From Tomocerus qinae (taxonomy: Eukaryota > Arthropoda > Collembola > Entomobryomorpha > Tomoceridae), in the NCBI GenBank assembly GCA_020055645.1, contig CM034548.1:14384001-14448000 (forward strand): a stretch of 64,000 nucleotides of DNA. Direction: 5' to 3'. Under the pieces are notes generated by a model, which was not told the DNA's origin, did not search any database, and saw nothing but the letters and a program-made list of their open reading frames with translations. Positions 24,779 to 37,900 of this stretch are shown in pieces (position 1 is the first letter of the stretch; every line of letters begins with the position of its first letter). Both the position numbers and the translations under genes were made by a program.

Positions 24779-24814
24779 TGTGCAAATTTTCTATCCTAAG
24801 GAAAATTTGCACAT
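24779..24814. other. Perfect inverted repeat (hairpin)
   Basis: GTGCAAATTTTC and GAAAATTTGCAC are perfect 12-base inverted arms around a 9-base spacer, TATCCTAAG. It sits just before the unassigned open segment at 24860-24987. No function is evident. Confidence 0.6.
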
Positions 24815-25059
24815 TCATTCACAATCTTTTGGTAACAAATGTGTCATATAGGCTTTTTTCCAGCACTGTCCAGCAGTTCTACAGTTACGTAAAGCAGCTG
24901 AGACGGAGGTCAAATGTACTGCGCGACCCTGTATTTACCAAACTGCTTAGAACTTACCAATATTTTATAATGAGCCAAAATTATTGATTAATATTGTTGA
25001 AATGTCTAACAGGATTTAAAACCATAGTTCTGGATGTTTTTCAGATGCATAAAATACCC

Positions 25060-25400
25060 TTGACTTTGACGTCCGTTCGAGTACCATAAACCGGAAACTT
25101 CCGTTGCCAGTATAAAAGTTTTCTACTCAGAACTAGGATATTAATCCCGGGGAGGATAATGTTAATTGCTTACTTTATAACAGAAATCCAAAAGGGAGAT
25201 CGTGTAGGGATGAGGGGTGGAATGTTAACGTGAACAAGTCTCACAATTTTTCGCTTTGACCATCCAAGTGCGAGGAAGACAACGAAGAAATTTGATGGAC
25301 AATAGTCATCAATCGTTAATAAATTAAACCAGGAAAAGTCCCTTGCCCGTATAAACTGAAATTTTCAAGAATGAAGAAGTTAATTTTATTCAACTTTTTG
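25060..25400 (+). repeat. Two diverged copies of a short motif block
   Basis: AAACCGGAAACTTCCGTTGCCAGTATAAAAG-like sequence near 25089 reappears, diverged, near 25330 as AACCAGGAAAAGTCCCTTGCCCGTATAAACTG. Both are followed by AT-rich DNA. This may be an old dispersed repeat. The remainder of 24990-26700 shows no recognised gene; the minus-strand open frame at 25756-26007 matches no family I know. Confidence 0.35.
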
Positions 25401-26710
25401 ACTTGAAACTTTTAATCATAGATTATGTCATGTACAATGCTTTGTCCGATGGCAAACAAAATGTAATGAATTTATTGCCGTGGGTGAACTACCCAGACAT
25501 TTTTCGAAGCACTTTAATTATTGGTCCGTAAGTTATGTGATAAATTGATAACCCATAATAGCACCTGTTCATTTTGAATTTCGGAAGTGTAAATAATCTT
25601 ATAACAGTAACTGAAATAAAATATTACAATGGCATTGGAGATTCTTTAGTTTTACTGTTTTTTATTTACACCACACATTAAACTACACAAGTGTGACACA
25701 ACGACACAGCAACAACCTATTTTTTGTAATTAGACTAAAATATTATGTGTATAAATTAACATCTAAAATAACAAAGAAGATGATTTAAATTTAACACGCA
25801 GGGCCTATTACAAGATCCCTGATATACTGATACACCAATAGTAATGTCAATTGGATTTATATTTTCGTTTCCTTTACCAGGTGTCACCACGACCCCTATA
25901 AACCAATTGTAAGGTAGTATGGTAGCAAATAGCAAATAGCAATAACTGAAGTTGAATGTACGATAATGATGAGACTGAGACAACATTTCCTCATACATGT
26001 TCATCACTATCTGTCGATATGTTGCCTATTTATATAATAAAAATGTGTACAATAATAATATTATGTGATTAAAATTGTTTGGCGTATCAGGAAAAATCTA
26101 GAAACATAAGTCCCATTTAATAGTTAAAAGAGGCAGTGAAAAATAAGATACCCTTTACCATAATTGTTACTAAAACCTATTAGTCTTAATTGCCCCCAGT
26201 CTCAATAATACATTGTTGGCACTAAGGAAATACTAACGTATTGTATTGTATTACATTGTAAACTAACACTACCAAATTTTTTATTCATTTGGGATTAAAA
26301 ATAGTTAGCATTTACTATTGATATATTTAGCTATACTTCTTTTAATAGTATGTTTCATGTTTTTATTAGTACAGGTCACAGATGCAACATATTATAATTT
26401 TTGTATGCAGTACAGTACAATTACCAATACCGAAAGATATATCGTAACCCCATGGGGAAGTTTTGTTAATGTGAGTGAATACTCAAGTCGATTAGGCTAT
26501 TTACACGCAGTACTGTACATCAGTACATCACATAATATGTACCTCTGTAACAAATATTTACTTGATTGCAAAGTTGCTTGCAGTTCCTATGACGTTTAAT
26601 ATTCATTTTTATTTTATCCGTCTACTAAAGATAAATTGGCACCCAGTTGACGTCTGCCCTTTTTATATAATGATTGTGCATACGTCATCTATTATATATT
26701 AACTGATATA

Positions 26711-26987
26711 CAGGGTTAGTCAGTTAAGACAGTATGGGATTTTTACATGTATTTTTCCATCCATTGAAAACATTTTTCTTTTGGGACCATCTTAAGTCAC
26801 CGATTTACGAAACCAGACCTCGAGACATTGCTGAACTGAATGAAAGAATTTGTAGCCGAAGTTGTAAAACTCTATAACCTTTGACTTACTGGGAGAGCCG
26901 AATAGAGGAGGTGGTAACAGAATTTACAAAATTTATGAAATTAAAATACATGTAAAAATCTCATACTGTCTTAACTGACTCACCCTG
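26711..26987. mobile_element. Tc1/mariner-like MITE (277 bp)
   Basis: Long inverted ends of about 45 bases, CAGGGTTAGTCAGTTAAGAC on the left and the complement of GTCTTAACTGACTCACCCTG on the right, continue inwards with AGTATGGGATTTTTACATGT. The element is bounded by TA on both sides (26709-26710 and 26988-26989), the expected Tc1/mariner target duplication. There is no room for a transposase. Confidence 0.8.
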
Positions 26988-26989
26988 TA

Positions 26990-28588
26990 TATATACAAGT
27001 TATTAATAAGGAAAAAATTGAAATAAATGTATTTATCCAATTTGTATGAAGTCATGTACAATAATAGATATTCAGTTACTATATAGGTCTGGACTATAAA
27101 CTTTATTAAAAAAGATTGCTTATAAACAACGTGTAAGTTGTGTCCTTGTCTTCTCGCGTACCAAATGATGCAATTAAATATCAAACAGACAATTCATTAA
27201 TTGGGTTATTTCTACTCTACCGCATTATTCAATATAATATAAGAGATATAACTATAGTTTGGGGGTTAAAATACCTATTAGTTGTATAATTTAGCTTTGT
27301 TGTGCTAGATGAAAGGAAAAATTATACAAGTAGACAGCACATAATACCAAATTCCATAATGATTGACTTACATATAAATATATGAAAAGTTTTATCTCAT
27401 CTGTCATCTGCTATGAAGATTAAATATATTATTATGCATCAAAGTTCATAGCATTATCCCACGACCAAAACTATCTGCATTTTACATATTTACATTTCAG
27501 TGGTTGTATGCAACTGCAATCTTCAAAGTAATTGTCAGCAGTTTTGTACAAACATTTTCATTTATGAAGGGAAACGTCATTTTCTCTTTAAATAACATGT
27601 AAAACAGAGAGGTCATAATCAATAATATGATGCATACTTCATGTGTCCATCAAAGTTTAATGTTGACGTTTTATTCCCCAATGAAGCTTTTATGATTATT
27701 CTTTTATGATTGATAAATATATGTAGCTGTATCTATTTACCCCGAATTTGTCTGCAATAATATGTTAACACATCTAAATATCCGTTTCTGTCCACTCATT
27801 TCTTTTTATCAACATTACAGAGTTTTTAACAACGTTATTAAAAAGGAATTTAGGTAACTAATAGTTCACATTTCACACATAGTGAAGGTAGGTAGTAAAC
27901 CAATTGACTATTTTGATGTGCATTATTAAGGAAGAATTGATAAAGAGTCAAAAATCCTACAGCATTTGTGTGGATATCGATTCATTGTCAATGCCCATGC
28001 CTTATACACAATTCCATTTTTACAATTTTTTACAATTTCATGTGTCATGTAAAAATGCATTTTCCCTTTTTCGCCCTTAAGTTACTTGTCTAAAATCAGT
28101 ATTTCTTAAAGTTGCGTAATACATTTCCCGACATGCCCAATACTAAAAATTCTCTACAAAAAGCGGATTGACAAAAAATTATGTTGCCAAAAAGGTTTAG
28201 ACAATTTGCGGGGTTACCTCTACAAAATATGCATACCTACAGAACAAATGTTAGTGACATCGGCGCATTAAACTGTTTGATCGAAGCTCCTTTGGCTAAT
28301 TTGGCATAAATCCCTTGATCTTACTCTCCTTCTGTCTGCTACTTGTACTCATTTAACCTCAAAGAAATTGTATCATACATAACCCATTGTAGTACAGGGT
28401 CATTAGTCATTTACTAGATTTGTCTAACCCAAAAACAACACATGAGCTTAGTTTCGGTTAGTTCTATTATCAAATTTACAATTTAGTTAATGTAATACGT
28501 TAAAAGAGTTAGATTTTCGAAGAAATTTTGAAAAACCTCAAAAAGGTTCAAAATTTTATCTGTATTTCGTTTGTGACTTAAAATCTTA
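26990..28588. other. Gene-free AT-rich stretch
   Basis: No recognised exon, element boundary or RNA gene on either strand. Confidence 0.5.
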
Positions 28589-28589
28589 G

Positions 28590-28765
28590 TCCGTTTATGT
28601 AACACTAGTAGTCCCAGCATGAGTGACTCGATTTCGAAAGATAGGCATTTAGCATCATGTGTATTGGTTAATTTCGAAATACTTTTAACCCGTGGCGGGC
28701 GTATTGTTATGCGTTTGCGCATTGCAACAAAAAGCCGCAAAGTCCAAGAGACATGGATACATCTT
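28590..28765 (-). repeat. Inverted copy of the 11.2-11.8 kb dispersed repeat
   Basis: Reverse-complemented, it reads GTATCCATGTCTCTTGGACT, GCGGCTTTTTGTTGCAATGC, AAAAGTATTTCGAAATTAAC and CTATCTTTCGAAATCGAGTC. The order and near-identity match 11465-11620. Two copies 17 kb apart in opposite orientation establish a dispersed family. Confidence 0.8.
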
Positions 28766-28843
28766 TACTCTACATAAAGATAAAGTGGGGCATGCGCATG
28801 GGATTCTTTCACTATTCCTGAATAAATGTTTGTATCTATGTCC

Positions 28844-28897
28844 GTAATATTTTGTAATTAATGAGTAAGGGTAATATTTTGTAATTAATGAGCAAGG
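28844..28897. repeat. Tandem duplication of a 27-bp unit
   Basis: Two adjacent units (28844-28870 and 28871-28897) of GTAATATTTTGTAATTAATG-AGTAAGG differ at one base. Confidence 0.85.
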
Positions 28898-28985
28898 ACT
28901 AGGCTATCAATACTGAGTCCAATCAACGGTCTATGAAATTCGGGCCAATGCGCAGTCGCTAGAAATTTACTGATTTCAACATTTT

Positions 28986-29008
28986 CTAGCACACTTTATG
29001 TGTGCTAG
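28986..29008. other. Perfect 9-bp stem, 5-base loop hairpin
   Basis: CTAGCACAC and GTGTGCTAG surround TTTAT. It lies about 130 bases before the LTR element. No T tract or gene end is nearby to suggest a terminator. Confidence 0.5.
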
Positions 29009-29141
29009 GATTCAACTAGTAGAACATAAGAATAAATATTTTTATTATATACTGATAGTAGTGAGAGTATTTACCGACAATAACAGAAAAGTTAAAAATT
29101 GGGAAAATTGATAATTGAACTATTTGAAATGTTGGAAGTAC

Positions 29142-29463
29142 TGTAACGTTGTTACCGTTGCCTGGGCTATTGGAGATTGTTTGGAAGTTTCCAAATGTTC
29201 CAATAGACCAGCCAATGGCAGTGAGAGGTGGGCGGAGGAAGTCCGTATATAAATGGCTGCATTTGGGCCATTTTCCTCCAGTTGTCATTTGACTTCTCCC
29301 TGACAGCCTTGTCTTGTAACACTCTCTCCCTGAGATCTTCTCCTAAATGGAGTTCTATCTCAAAGAGTCCTACGTGTATTTCTCATTACACTATCAATGC
29401 ATATATTGCATATATTCATCAGTAGTCAGTTGCCGTAGCAAGGGAATACCGGGAACCGTGTCA
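29142..29463 (+). repeat. 5' LTR
   Basis: 322 bases, TG..CA ends, TATATAAA at 29246-29253. No difference found by eye against the 3' LTR. Confidence 0.9.
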
Positions 29464-31574
29464 AATGGGGGCCGGTCCGACTTGTCTACGTGCACTGCTA
29501 CATATACTACGCCAAGTTTTCACTCGTTACGTGTAGCCTTTGTCCCGTTACACCGAGTAGTGACTACTATATAATAAAAATATATGCTTTTCAGTACTTC
29601 TAACTGAAAAATATGTACATATATTCTGAAAAACTTTACGCCGTTTATTGCTAAAACTGGAAATGAAAAATTAAAATATGCAATCATATACCTGAAAAGC
29701 TGAAACTACATGATGACTGAAGATTGATTGAAAATTGTTTTCAACCACTGATAAAATCTATCAGCTACCCAGTTACTCTATTTGCCTTTACCAGTTATGT
29801 AATTTACGGTAACTAATTTAAAGCTAAAGTTTGGATGACATTCACTGAGAAAATACCGAAGTACCGTCGAAGGGGGACGCTCAATACCTCAAAATTCACC
29901 GTCAAAATTATTTGACCAATTCAATCAAGTAAAAGCCTTGTTTTACACTGAAAAAAACTGTTCCTGTTAATTCGCCACTTGGGAAAATTGAAATTTTCCT
30001 TCAAAACTTATCTTGTATAATCGTTCATTCTATATTATGTTCGACTATTACGAAGTGCAACATTCGCATGTTACTTATCAAGGCACCATAACTGATGAAT
30101 AAGAAAAAGCAATAAAACTACAATCTGTCGAGATACTAAAAAATAAGCCAGCCAGTATGCAACTGCCAGAAATCTAATAGTATTTGAAGCCATCAAAGAA
30201 GTTTGAATCTATGTCATTCGAAAACATCCTGTTATATTCCTTACCGAGACAATGGCGTATATTTCAAAAAGTTTTTAACTTTCATGCCACATTACAATAA
30301 CATTCATTGAGAAAAACATTGCTGCAGTTCGTTGAGGGTAAACCTTCACCCGTTTCGTTTATTAGTCGTGATCTCACGCTATTTGAAGTATATTATTCCG
30401 CCATGGAAAAAGTGTCTCAAATCACGCCATAAATTAGTAGACACTTTATCAAAAGATTACACTCTTAGATTCGACGGGCAAACAGCTCGCCCCTGGAGAA
30501 GGTGAACCTGCGGGAAATTTTAAAGTGCCATGAGAAATTGGTTACTACTGGGGAAGCATTCCTTGTCTCTTTTCTTTCCCCGAAATGAAAACAAGAATCG
30601 GGACTAGTTTGCGAAGATGTCTTGGAAGTATGTTTGGGAATCAGGAAGAATCGCCATCCAAGTTTATGTTGTATTCTGCCCTACGCATTATGCAGTCAGA
30701 CAGATACCTGGGATTTGCCCGTACAATTTTGGTCAATGAACTGGCAGCGGATAGTAAATATATTAGCAATTAAGTATTTAAAATGATTATACCGCTGATA
30801 TGCGATGATGTATTACGATGTAAGAAAATTAAGTGAATCTGTAAACTTAAGCACGCGGATTGCAGTTGAGTTATGAATTTGGATTTGCCACTTTCAAGAA
30901 ACGAATTATTACTCCGGAGAATCAACACCAAAAGAAGAAATCTGAATTTGGCACCTTCGCAAGTTGTAGCTGATCACTACGCTGACGAAGTTTCTCTCAA
31001 GTCATAGCTCGCTATAGCTAGTATGTAAGATAAATTCATAAGTTTGTGGAAAGGATGTTTCTCTCAAACCAAATTGCTACCTGAAAATCTGGTACCGGTT
31101 TTCAAGTCAGCGTCAGAAGATTGTGGAATGAAAATTAAATGCTAAACTGAAGGATATAACAAGCTTTGCCGAAAAATACATCTGTAGCTGGGATGGATTA
31201 TTGTCGTACGAGAAAGGATTCAAAGGACTGCTACCCGCAAGTGGATTTCAAGTACTACTTCCCTGGATTGACGCCGATTTCTTGAGGAGGGGGAGAGAAC
31301 ACGAGGACTATTGACACCGGACAATTCATCTCTTCGCTGGACTGGACACCCATAGGAAGTGAAAGTGTGTATTTCTTTTGTTTTGTCGTGTTGTATTTTA
31401 TTGCTTAAAATATATTTCTCCTATTTACTGTAATATATCAATGTGTCTTGTATATGTAACTTAATCGATATGTCAATGTTGTAAATCTGAATTGTAATTT
31501 GATGTTGCTTGATGATGAAAAATTTAACAGTGGAATAAATACCGCTGGAGAGCTCAGTTTGGAGGGGGTGTAGT

Positions 31575-31896
31575 TGTAACGTTGTTACCGTTGCCTGGGC
31601 TATTGGAGATTGTTTGGAAGTTTCCAAATGTTCCAATAGACCAGCCAATGGCAGTGAGAGGTGGGCGGAGGAAGTCCGTATATAAATGGCTGCATTTGGG
31701 CCATTTTCCTCCAGTTGTCATTTGACTTCTCCCTGACAGCCTTGTCTTGTAACACTCTCTCCCTGAGATCTTCTCCTAAATGGAGTTCTATCTCAAAGAG
31801 TCCTACGTGTATTTCTCATTACACTATCAATGCATATATTGCATATATTCATCAGTAGTCAGTTGCCGTAGCAAGGGAATACCGGGAACCGTGTCA
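31575..31896 (+). repeat. 3' LTR
   Basis: 322 bases, apparently identical to the 5' LTR, preceded by the purine tract at 31561-31570 and followed by the GTAC target duplication. Confidence 0.9.
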
Positions 31897-31900
31897 GTAC

Positions 31901-34900
31901 TTCCAATGAGTTTTGAACTCCGAACCCTTTTAGCTATTAGTTTCCATTCAATAAATAAAATAAAATTTAAAAAAAGGTAACAGTTTCTATTAGTGGAACT
32001 GGTTTGTTAGTATGACTTTGGGAATGTAGTAAATATACTTGATGGAACTGTACTTTTAAAATACATGATACATACCAGTACCAGGATTGAATAATCCCAA
32101 AAGTTAATCTACACTACCTTCAAAGTGTAAACGATTCCATTCTTAGAGGTTATTGCATTGTAAAACTGGTATATAGTTATAGGTCCAACGAATCAAAAAC
32201 AAAAACAACTTTGCAACTTTTGCAAGTTTCTTATAGGGACAATCTTAACAACTAAATAACACAGTGATATACATTTCAACATTCAAATTGCCAAAGATTT
32301 CGCCACGAATAATATTTAAAATCAATGGAGAGCTGTGTACTTTATGCAGTAGTAGTAGTAGACACTTAGCCACTTACTAATATCCTATTAACACACTTTT
32401 TAAATCTGCAGTTCGTTTAATGGTGTTCTTTTCTTTTATAGCTCAAAAGATTGAATCTTATCTCAGTCACATGCACTTACTATTATACTTACATTCATGT
32501 GTACCTTATGGACAGTGTTCCTTTTAGTCGACGGCTGGCTAAAATGGTTTAAATTCTAGTGTCCAAAATCATGGTGTCTAAAGTATAATATTGCCATATC
32601 AGGAATTTTTGTTTACATGCATTTTCAAATTTCGATCATTGTTAATTTTATATTCATATTCTTCCTATTTCCTATTTCGGACACTGGTTAACAAAGAAAT
32701 TAATTTTAACCAATTTTATCCGACTGGCCAGCTAGTATACGAACATTCCTTATAAATGGTTGTTCTGTAATCTATACAGTATAGTATATTTCTTATATTA
32801 TACAGATTGGTTAGTGAGACCATCTTTATTATGGCTATGTTAATAGGGCATGGGACACAGATGTTTCTCAAAGCTGACTTACATGTACTGCGGATCTCGA
32901 CTGTAAAGACCAAGAAGTGAGAAAATAGAATATTAGACGATGAAACCGGACAAGAGTTACACACTTGGCCCTCATTTCCGTTGTAATCGCACTGCCGGTT
33001 TCATTTCCACTATTCGCTTGTCCATAAGTGTACTTACTATGAATGCAGTTGGGCATGGGCCTGGATTATTGACGATATGCGAGGTGATTCGTTTTAAGCT
33101 ACGGTCTTATCACTATCACCGTCGATCTAGCTGTGGACAAAGAAAATTTCCCTTTTGTTTCCCCCACAAAAATCGAGATGTGATAGTAAAGTTTGTCGAC
33201 ATAGAGAGAGGGGCATATCGAGAGGAGAGTCACTCTCCTTATATTCGGTAGTCGCAAATCTTCGGGGTGTACATATATTATGTCCATTGTACTTCCTCTG
33301 CTCAAACTGCGAAGGATGCATGGCTTGCAAGCAGTTTGGAAACAGTAGGACTTCTGTCCATTTCCCCATCCCACAGTAAATGATATCCAAAATTACTTCA
33401 CCAGCGGGTATTTCACCGAAAGGGAGAGTGTTAGCCACTCACTACAACTCAAAGGTAAACCGAGACTTTCAAACAATGTAATTTGTGGACTATGATATCT
33501 ATATGCACATATTTATATGCGCGTAGTTAGAACGAAAGGTCCAATCCCCATTTTATGCTTCACGTCCATAAATATATCTCCCCCTTTATTCTATCTCTGA
33601 AATATCGAGCCCCTCAACGTGCAAATCCGGAAAAAATTCTTACCACTTATCACAAATAGAAACAAACTACAATAATTTTAGTAATGTATTAGGTCTCGCA
33701 ACATTTTTTCACCTCTCACTACTTTCACTTAGAATTCTGCCAGTATTGCCAGAACTTCAACATAGTATGATAAAATTTGAAATAATAAAAGCAAGGGATG
33801 CAATAAAAATTGCACCATCGACTTTCACCATAAAGTTTTATACTTAGCAAATACAAATACCTAATAGTAGGACACTTTACCTTAGTTCGAAAAGTAACAC
33901 TCAGTTTTCTGGGTACATAATTAAAATCTCATATACAATACCAATGATCATGTTCAATTTACAAATAATAACACATTGATATACATTTATGGCTTAAACT
34001 GTACATGAAAGTGAAATTAGTGTGTAACTGGAAAGAAAAGGGTGTCCATTTAAAGTTACTAATAACATGTACCGATAGTCGGTGGATATGTAATGCTATT
34101 CCTAAAATTTCTTATCGATATACTTTCAGTTGCAGTTTTGTATGGTGTAAAGCTCTATCCTCAATTTTATGACTGATGGACTTTGTTCAGTGAGTACAAG
34201 CAGAGGTCTTCAATCTTGTTGAGCTTGTTGAGGAAATAAGTGGTTCAGATAAACGTAATACCCTAAATATGAAACATAATATGCTACATAAATTGGCTTT
34301 TTCATACATATTCGTGAATCGCGAGTATTCATAGACATATCTATCTAATGTGTTTTTTTTTAGTTTTTAGTTTTTGTATGTTCAGTCTGATTCTCCGGTC
34401 AGTATCTTCGTCTATATGATTTAAAATCGACGATAATGTACATAACAGTAAATGTCACTATCAAAGGTGGGAAGGGGATTATAGGCGTGTTTTTCTTTTA
34501 CTAGCTAAAACTGGGCAACAATAGAAGAAAATATTGTCCCCTTCCATGCTCACCCATTTAGATCTTTTCCTTTCGCGTCGTGTCACGAAATCACGTTCAC
34601 TCACTGCAACAATCAACGTGGTCAATGAGGACAACCTAACAAAGTTGTAGTTTTAGTCAGCATGTCAACAAGAAGGCTTTCTTTCAGCCGAGACCTAACG
34701 GCTAATAATTTCTATCACCTAAATATCACAAGTTTTGTCAAGTTAAGAAAGCGTCTATATATAGGTATATAAAGCAATAAGTAGATGAACTTTGTTCTTG
34801 GGGAACATGCTTCAAATTATGAGGAATACCTCTATTAAGATGTGGCAGCGGTTTTACTCGTTTTTAATGTCCCTTACGTACACTGACAGCCAAATAAGTA

Positions 34901-37900
34901 GGGAAGGGAGACCGAAGAGCCGACGAGATTTTGAATTCGGTCGGATCATTCGGAACTGTCTGTTTGTAGTTATTAAAAAATGAAGCACATTTACCCATTC
35001 TGTTATACATTGTACTAGAAGACTAATCATAACAATGTACTATATATGGGAGTTCTGGGTGCACAATCAATCAAAATAACGGCCTATTATGTCGATTGAA
35101 ACCATCATAATAGTCCATAATGTTACAAATATTCTGTATCTATAGAAGGGTAACAAAATTAATTGCAAGGGCTAATTCAGGGTATACCTACTCTACTAGA
35201 AATAAAATAAAACCGACTTTGTAATTTCATTTTTTGTCCAATACATTATAAATCCCCACGGTTTTCACTATATTGACGTAAAATTCTAAATCTATTGCCA
35301 ATGTCAACCGTAGTTGCTTTACTGCATTACTTTTTTTATTACCCAAGTGACAAAAACTCCTGAATATCATTGACATCATTAACCCAAAAAAATTATACGG
35401 AAAATTTCAATCTCGATGCTAATCATTTTAATTTTATCGGCTATTATTTTCAAATTTTCTATCTGCAATTCCCAACAATTAATAACACGGAAATCGGAAA
35501 GCGTTCTGAAATTATTATTGGTACCTTTTTCGGGTACATCAAAATAAGTATGAATACAGTTATATAATGTTATATCAGAAAATCAATACAATAAAAAGAA
35601 CAAACTTTAGTTCAGGTTCACATTGACATAACCACTAGATATGCATAAACTAGACCGCACGGCTACAGAGGTTCTTTAATTACGAAATTACTCATTTTCC
35701 TTTCACTAGTGCTTGTACTATTAGTAGTCAATAATAGTAGTCGCCATCATTAACTGTTTACAAGTTTACATTGTATCATAACATGTAAGTGCCATTATTG
35801 ACTACTTATCTAAATCAATAATTAGAGTGGTAATTAACTAATTTAAAACAATATGAACAGCAGTAGATATATGGTATAAGTTATTATAGTGAATATTGTT
35901 TCAAAACAGTCGCATTATAGTCTGAGGATGAAATACGAACAGATTACAGAAACATCCAGATACAGTCTTAATTGCAAGATAATTAGTCCACCATTTAATA
36001 TAATTACCTATCAATAATTAAGTAGGTAATTAAATCGTTAGGTCTATGTATAATCTTGACCAGGTATACTATATAAGGCTTACATTTCTCCTTATCCATT
36101 GCAGTGTTCATTTAGTTGCTGCAGGTAGGGGAATTAATTGAATTAACAACAGTTCTGTCTCATTTTACATGACAGATGATTAAAAATATATTTTTCCTAG
36201 TCTGGTTACTTATTTCTAGTTCTATCATAGTAATCATGTAGCAATGATATAAATCTATTTGATTTCAGCATCAAAAATTTCTTTCAGAACACCCTTACAC
36301 TGACTTGGTTGGTAACTTTAAAGTCCTCTTATTGTAGTCAATATCAATACTCCCCTTTAAAATCTTTAATTCGTTCGAAATTAATATGTACCTAAATTCA
36401 GTTTCTGTAAAGTTACTTGCTTGAAAAGTTTGTCGCAATATGTAACTATCTAATGCAGTTTTAAAATGTTGTGCACTGATTATTACTTAGGTAACTATAT
36501 ACTACACTATACTAATTTTACTAGCAGAAGCGTTGCGGTAAGTCATCATGTGGCACAATATAATAGGCTCGTCGAAGATAAGTGTAAGCGTATTGTATTG
36601 AGCCACATGATCCATTGTCTTTCTAATGAATGGACAAAAAAGAAATAATGGAAGGATAATACCTACAGTACATGATTTTTGAATTTCTTTATATTCATAT
36701 GCGAATGTGATGTAAAACATGCTATATATTCTCATTTCATTCTCTACCAGAATAGGAGTTCGATTTCTGGAGATATAAAAATCCGATCGAGTAACCTCAA
36801 ATCAAGTAAAAATTTCTAATGTTATGCAAATAGCAAAAAATATGCCAACCTTACCTTTTAAAATTGAGTCCCATAGTGCCTAAGCAGCCTAGTAAGTTAT
36901 AAGATCTCAATTTTATTTGTATTATGTTTTACAAGTTAAAAGGCAGCATTTCTTTGTTCTTTGCTCTTGTTTTTCTTAATACGTACTTGATGTAGCAATT
37001 TTCTTTACAATCTTTGCTATATAACATTTCTATACAGAAATTTGCTGTTGTCTGTCGAGTTCGTTTTCATGCATCATATAAAACCGAATTATATATTCTC
37101 ACCCAACATTAGACCAACATTATCAGAAGTAATAAGAAATATAACATAGCTTTTCAAAACCTCCTCAGAGTCGAAGATTGCAAATGCATGACACTGACAC
37201 TATTAGAATAAGTAGGTATGGTGTGCAAGCAAAATGCAGGGATATCAAATTACGATTTTATTGCCAATATATTATAGTTCCAGTAAGCACTGACTTGCGA
37301 CTTGCTCCAATTGTAAACTTTAATTAAACTATAAAATAAGATAATGCCACTGTAGGCGTAGGTTATGTATGAAATGACATACACATAAAAGTACCACGTT
37401 TTATAAATATTTACATTGAAACTTTTGGCATCTTACATTTGCAGCTTGCAATAACAGGGTGGTATTTATTGTTGAGTGTTAGAGGGACTGAATTTCAACA
37501 TGGTCTGACTATCTGACGTAGTCTTACCCGCTATATCCGTTTAATAGAGTTGGAATCAAGTCAAATTATTTGAAATAACACAAAATTGAAAATATGAAAA
37601 CGGGTATAAATTGATAAAATAATGAAATGTTTCTTCATGATACCCTTTAGTCTAACTAATCTTAAACACCTATTTGAAGTAAAAAAATCAAAAATGTTAG
37701 CCTATTTTATAATTGGTTATGACTTTTTACGACCAGTGGATGGAATGATGTTTCAAATTACCTCGTATGCAATACTACATACAATAGTTTCACATATTAT
37801 TTAAAATGATGTTTGCATATTATGGACACAATCGTTTCGAATAGTTCAAAAATATCTATACGAAATGAGTGTAAAAAAAAGCAGCGATGTTGTACTAAAA

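Larger units (their letters stand above)
29142..31896 (+). mobile_element. LTR retrotransposon, 2755 bp, recently inserted, apparently non-autonomous
   Basis: Two 322-base LTRs (29142-29463 and 31575-31896) look identical by eye, start TGTAAC and end GTGTCA (TG..CA). The flanks are GTAC on both sides (29138-29141, 31897-31900), a 4-bp duplication. Each LTR carries TATATAAA (29246-29253 in the left copy). Just inside the left LTR, TGGGGGCCGG (29466) is a possible tRNA primer-binding site, and GGAGGGGGTG (31561-31570) before the right LTR is a polypurine tract. The ~2.1 kb interior shows no gag, protease, reverse transcriptase or integrase; the longest frame (30585-30773) is unrecognised. It therefore probably needs proteins from a related full-length element. 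Orientation is taken from the primer site and polypurine tract. Clade (Gypsy, Bel-Pao or other) cannot be decided. Confidence 0.9.

Noticed and set aside
33155..33379. Plus-strand frame opposite the 33.1-33.4 kb minus frame
   Set aside because: Several frames are open at once in this GC-richer patch, and none shows homology or splice signals.
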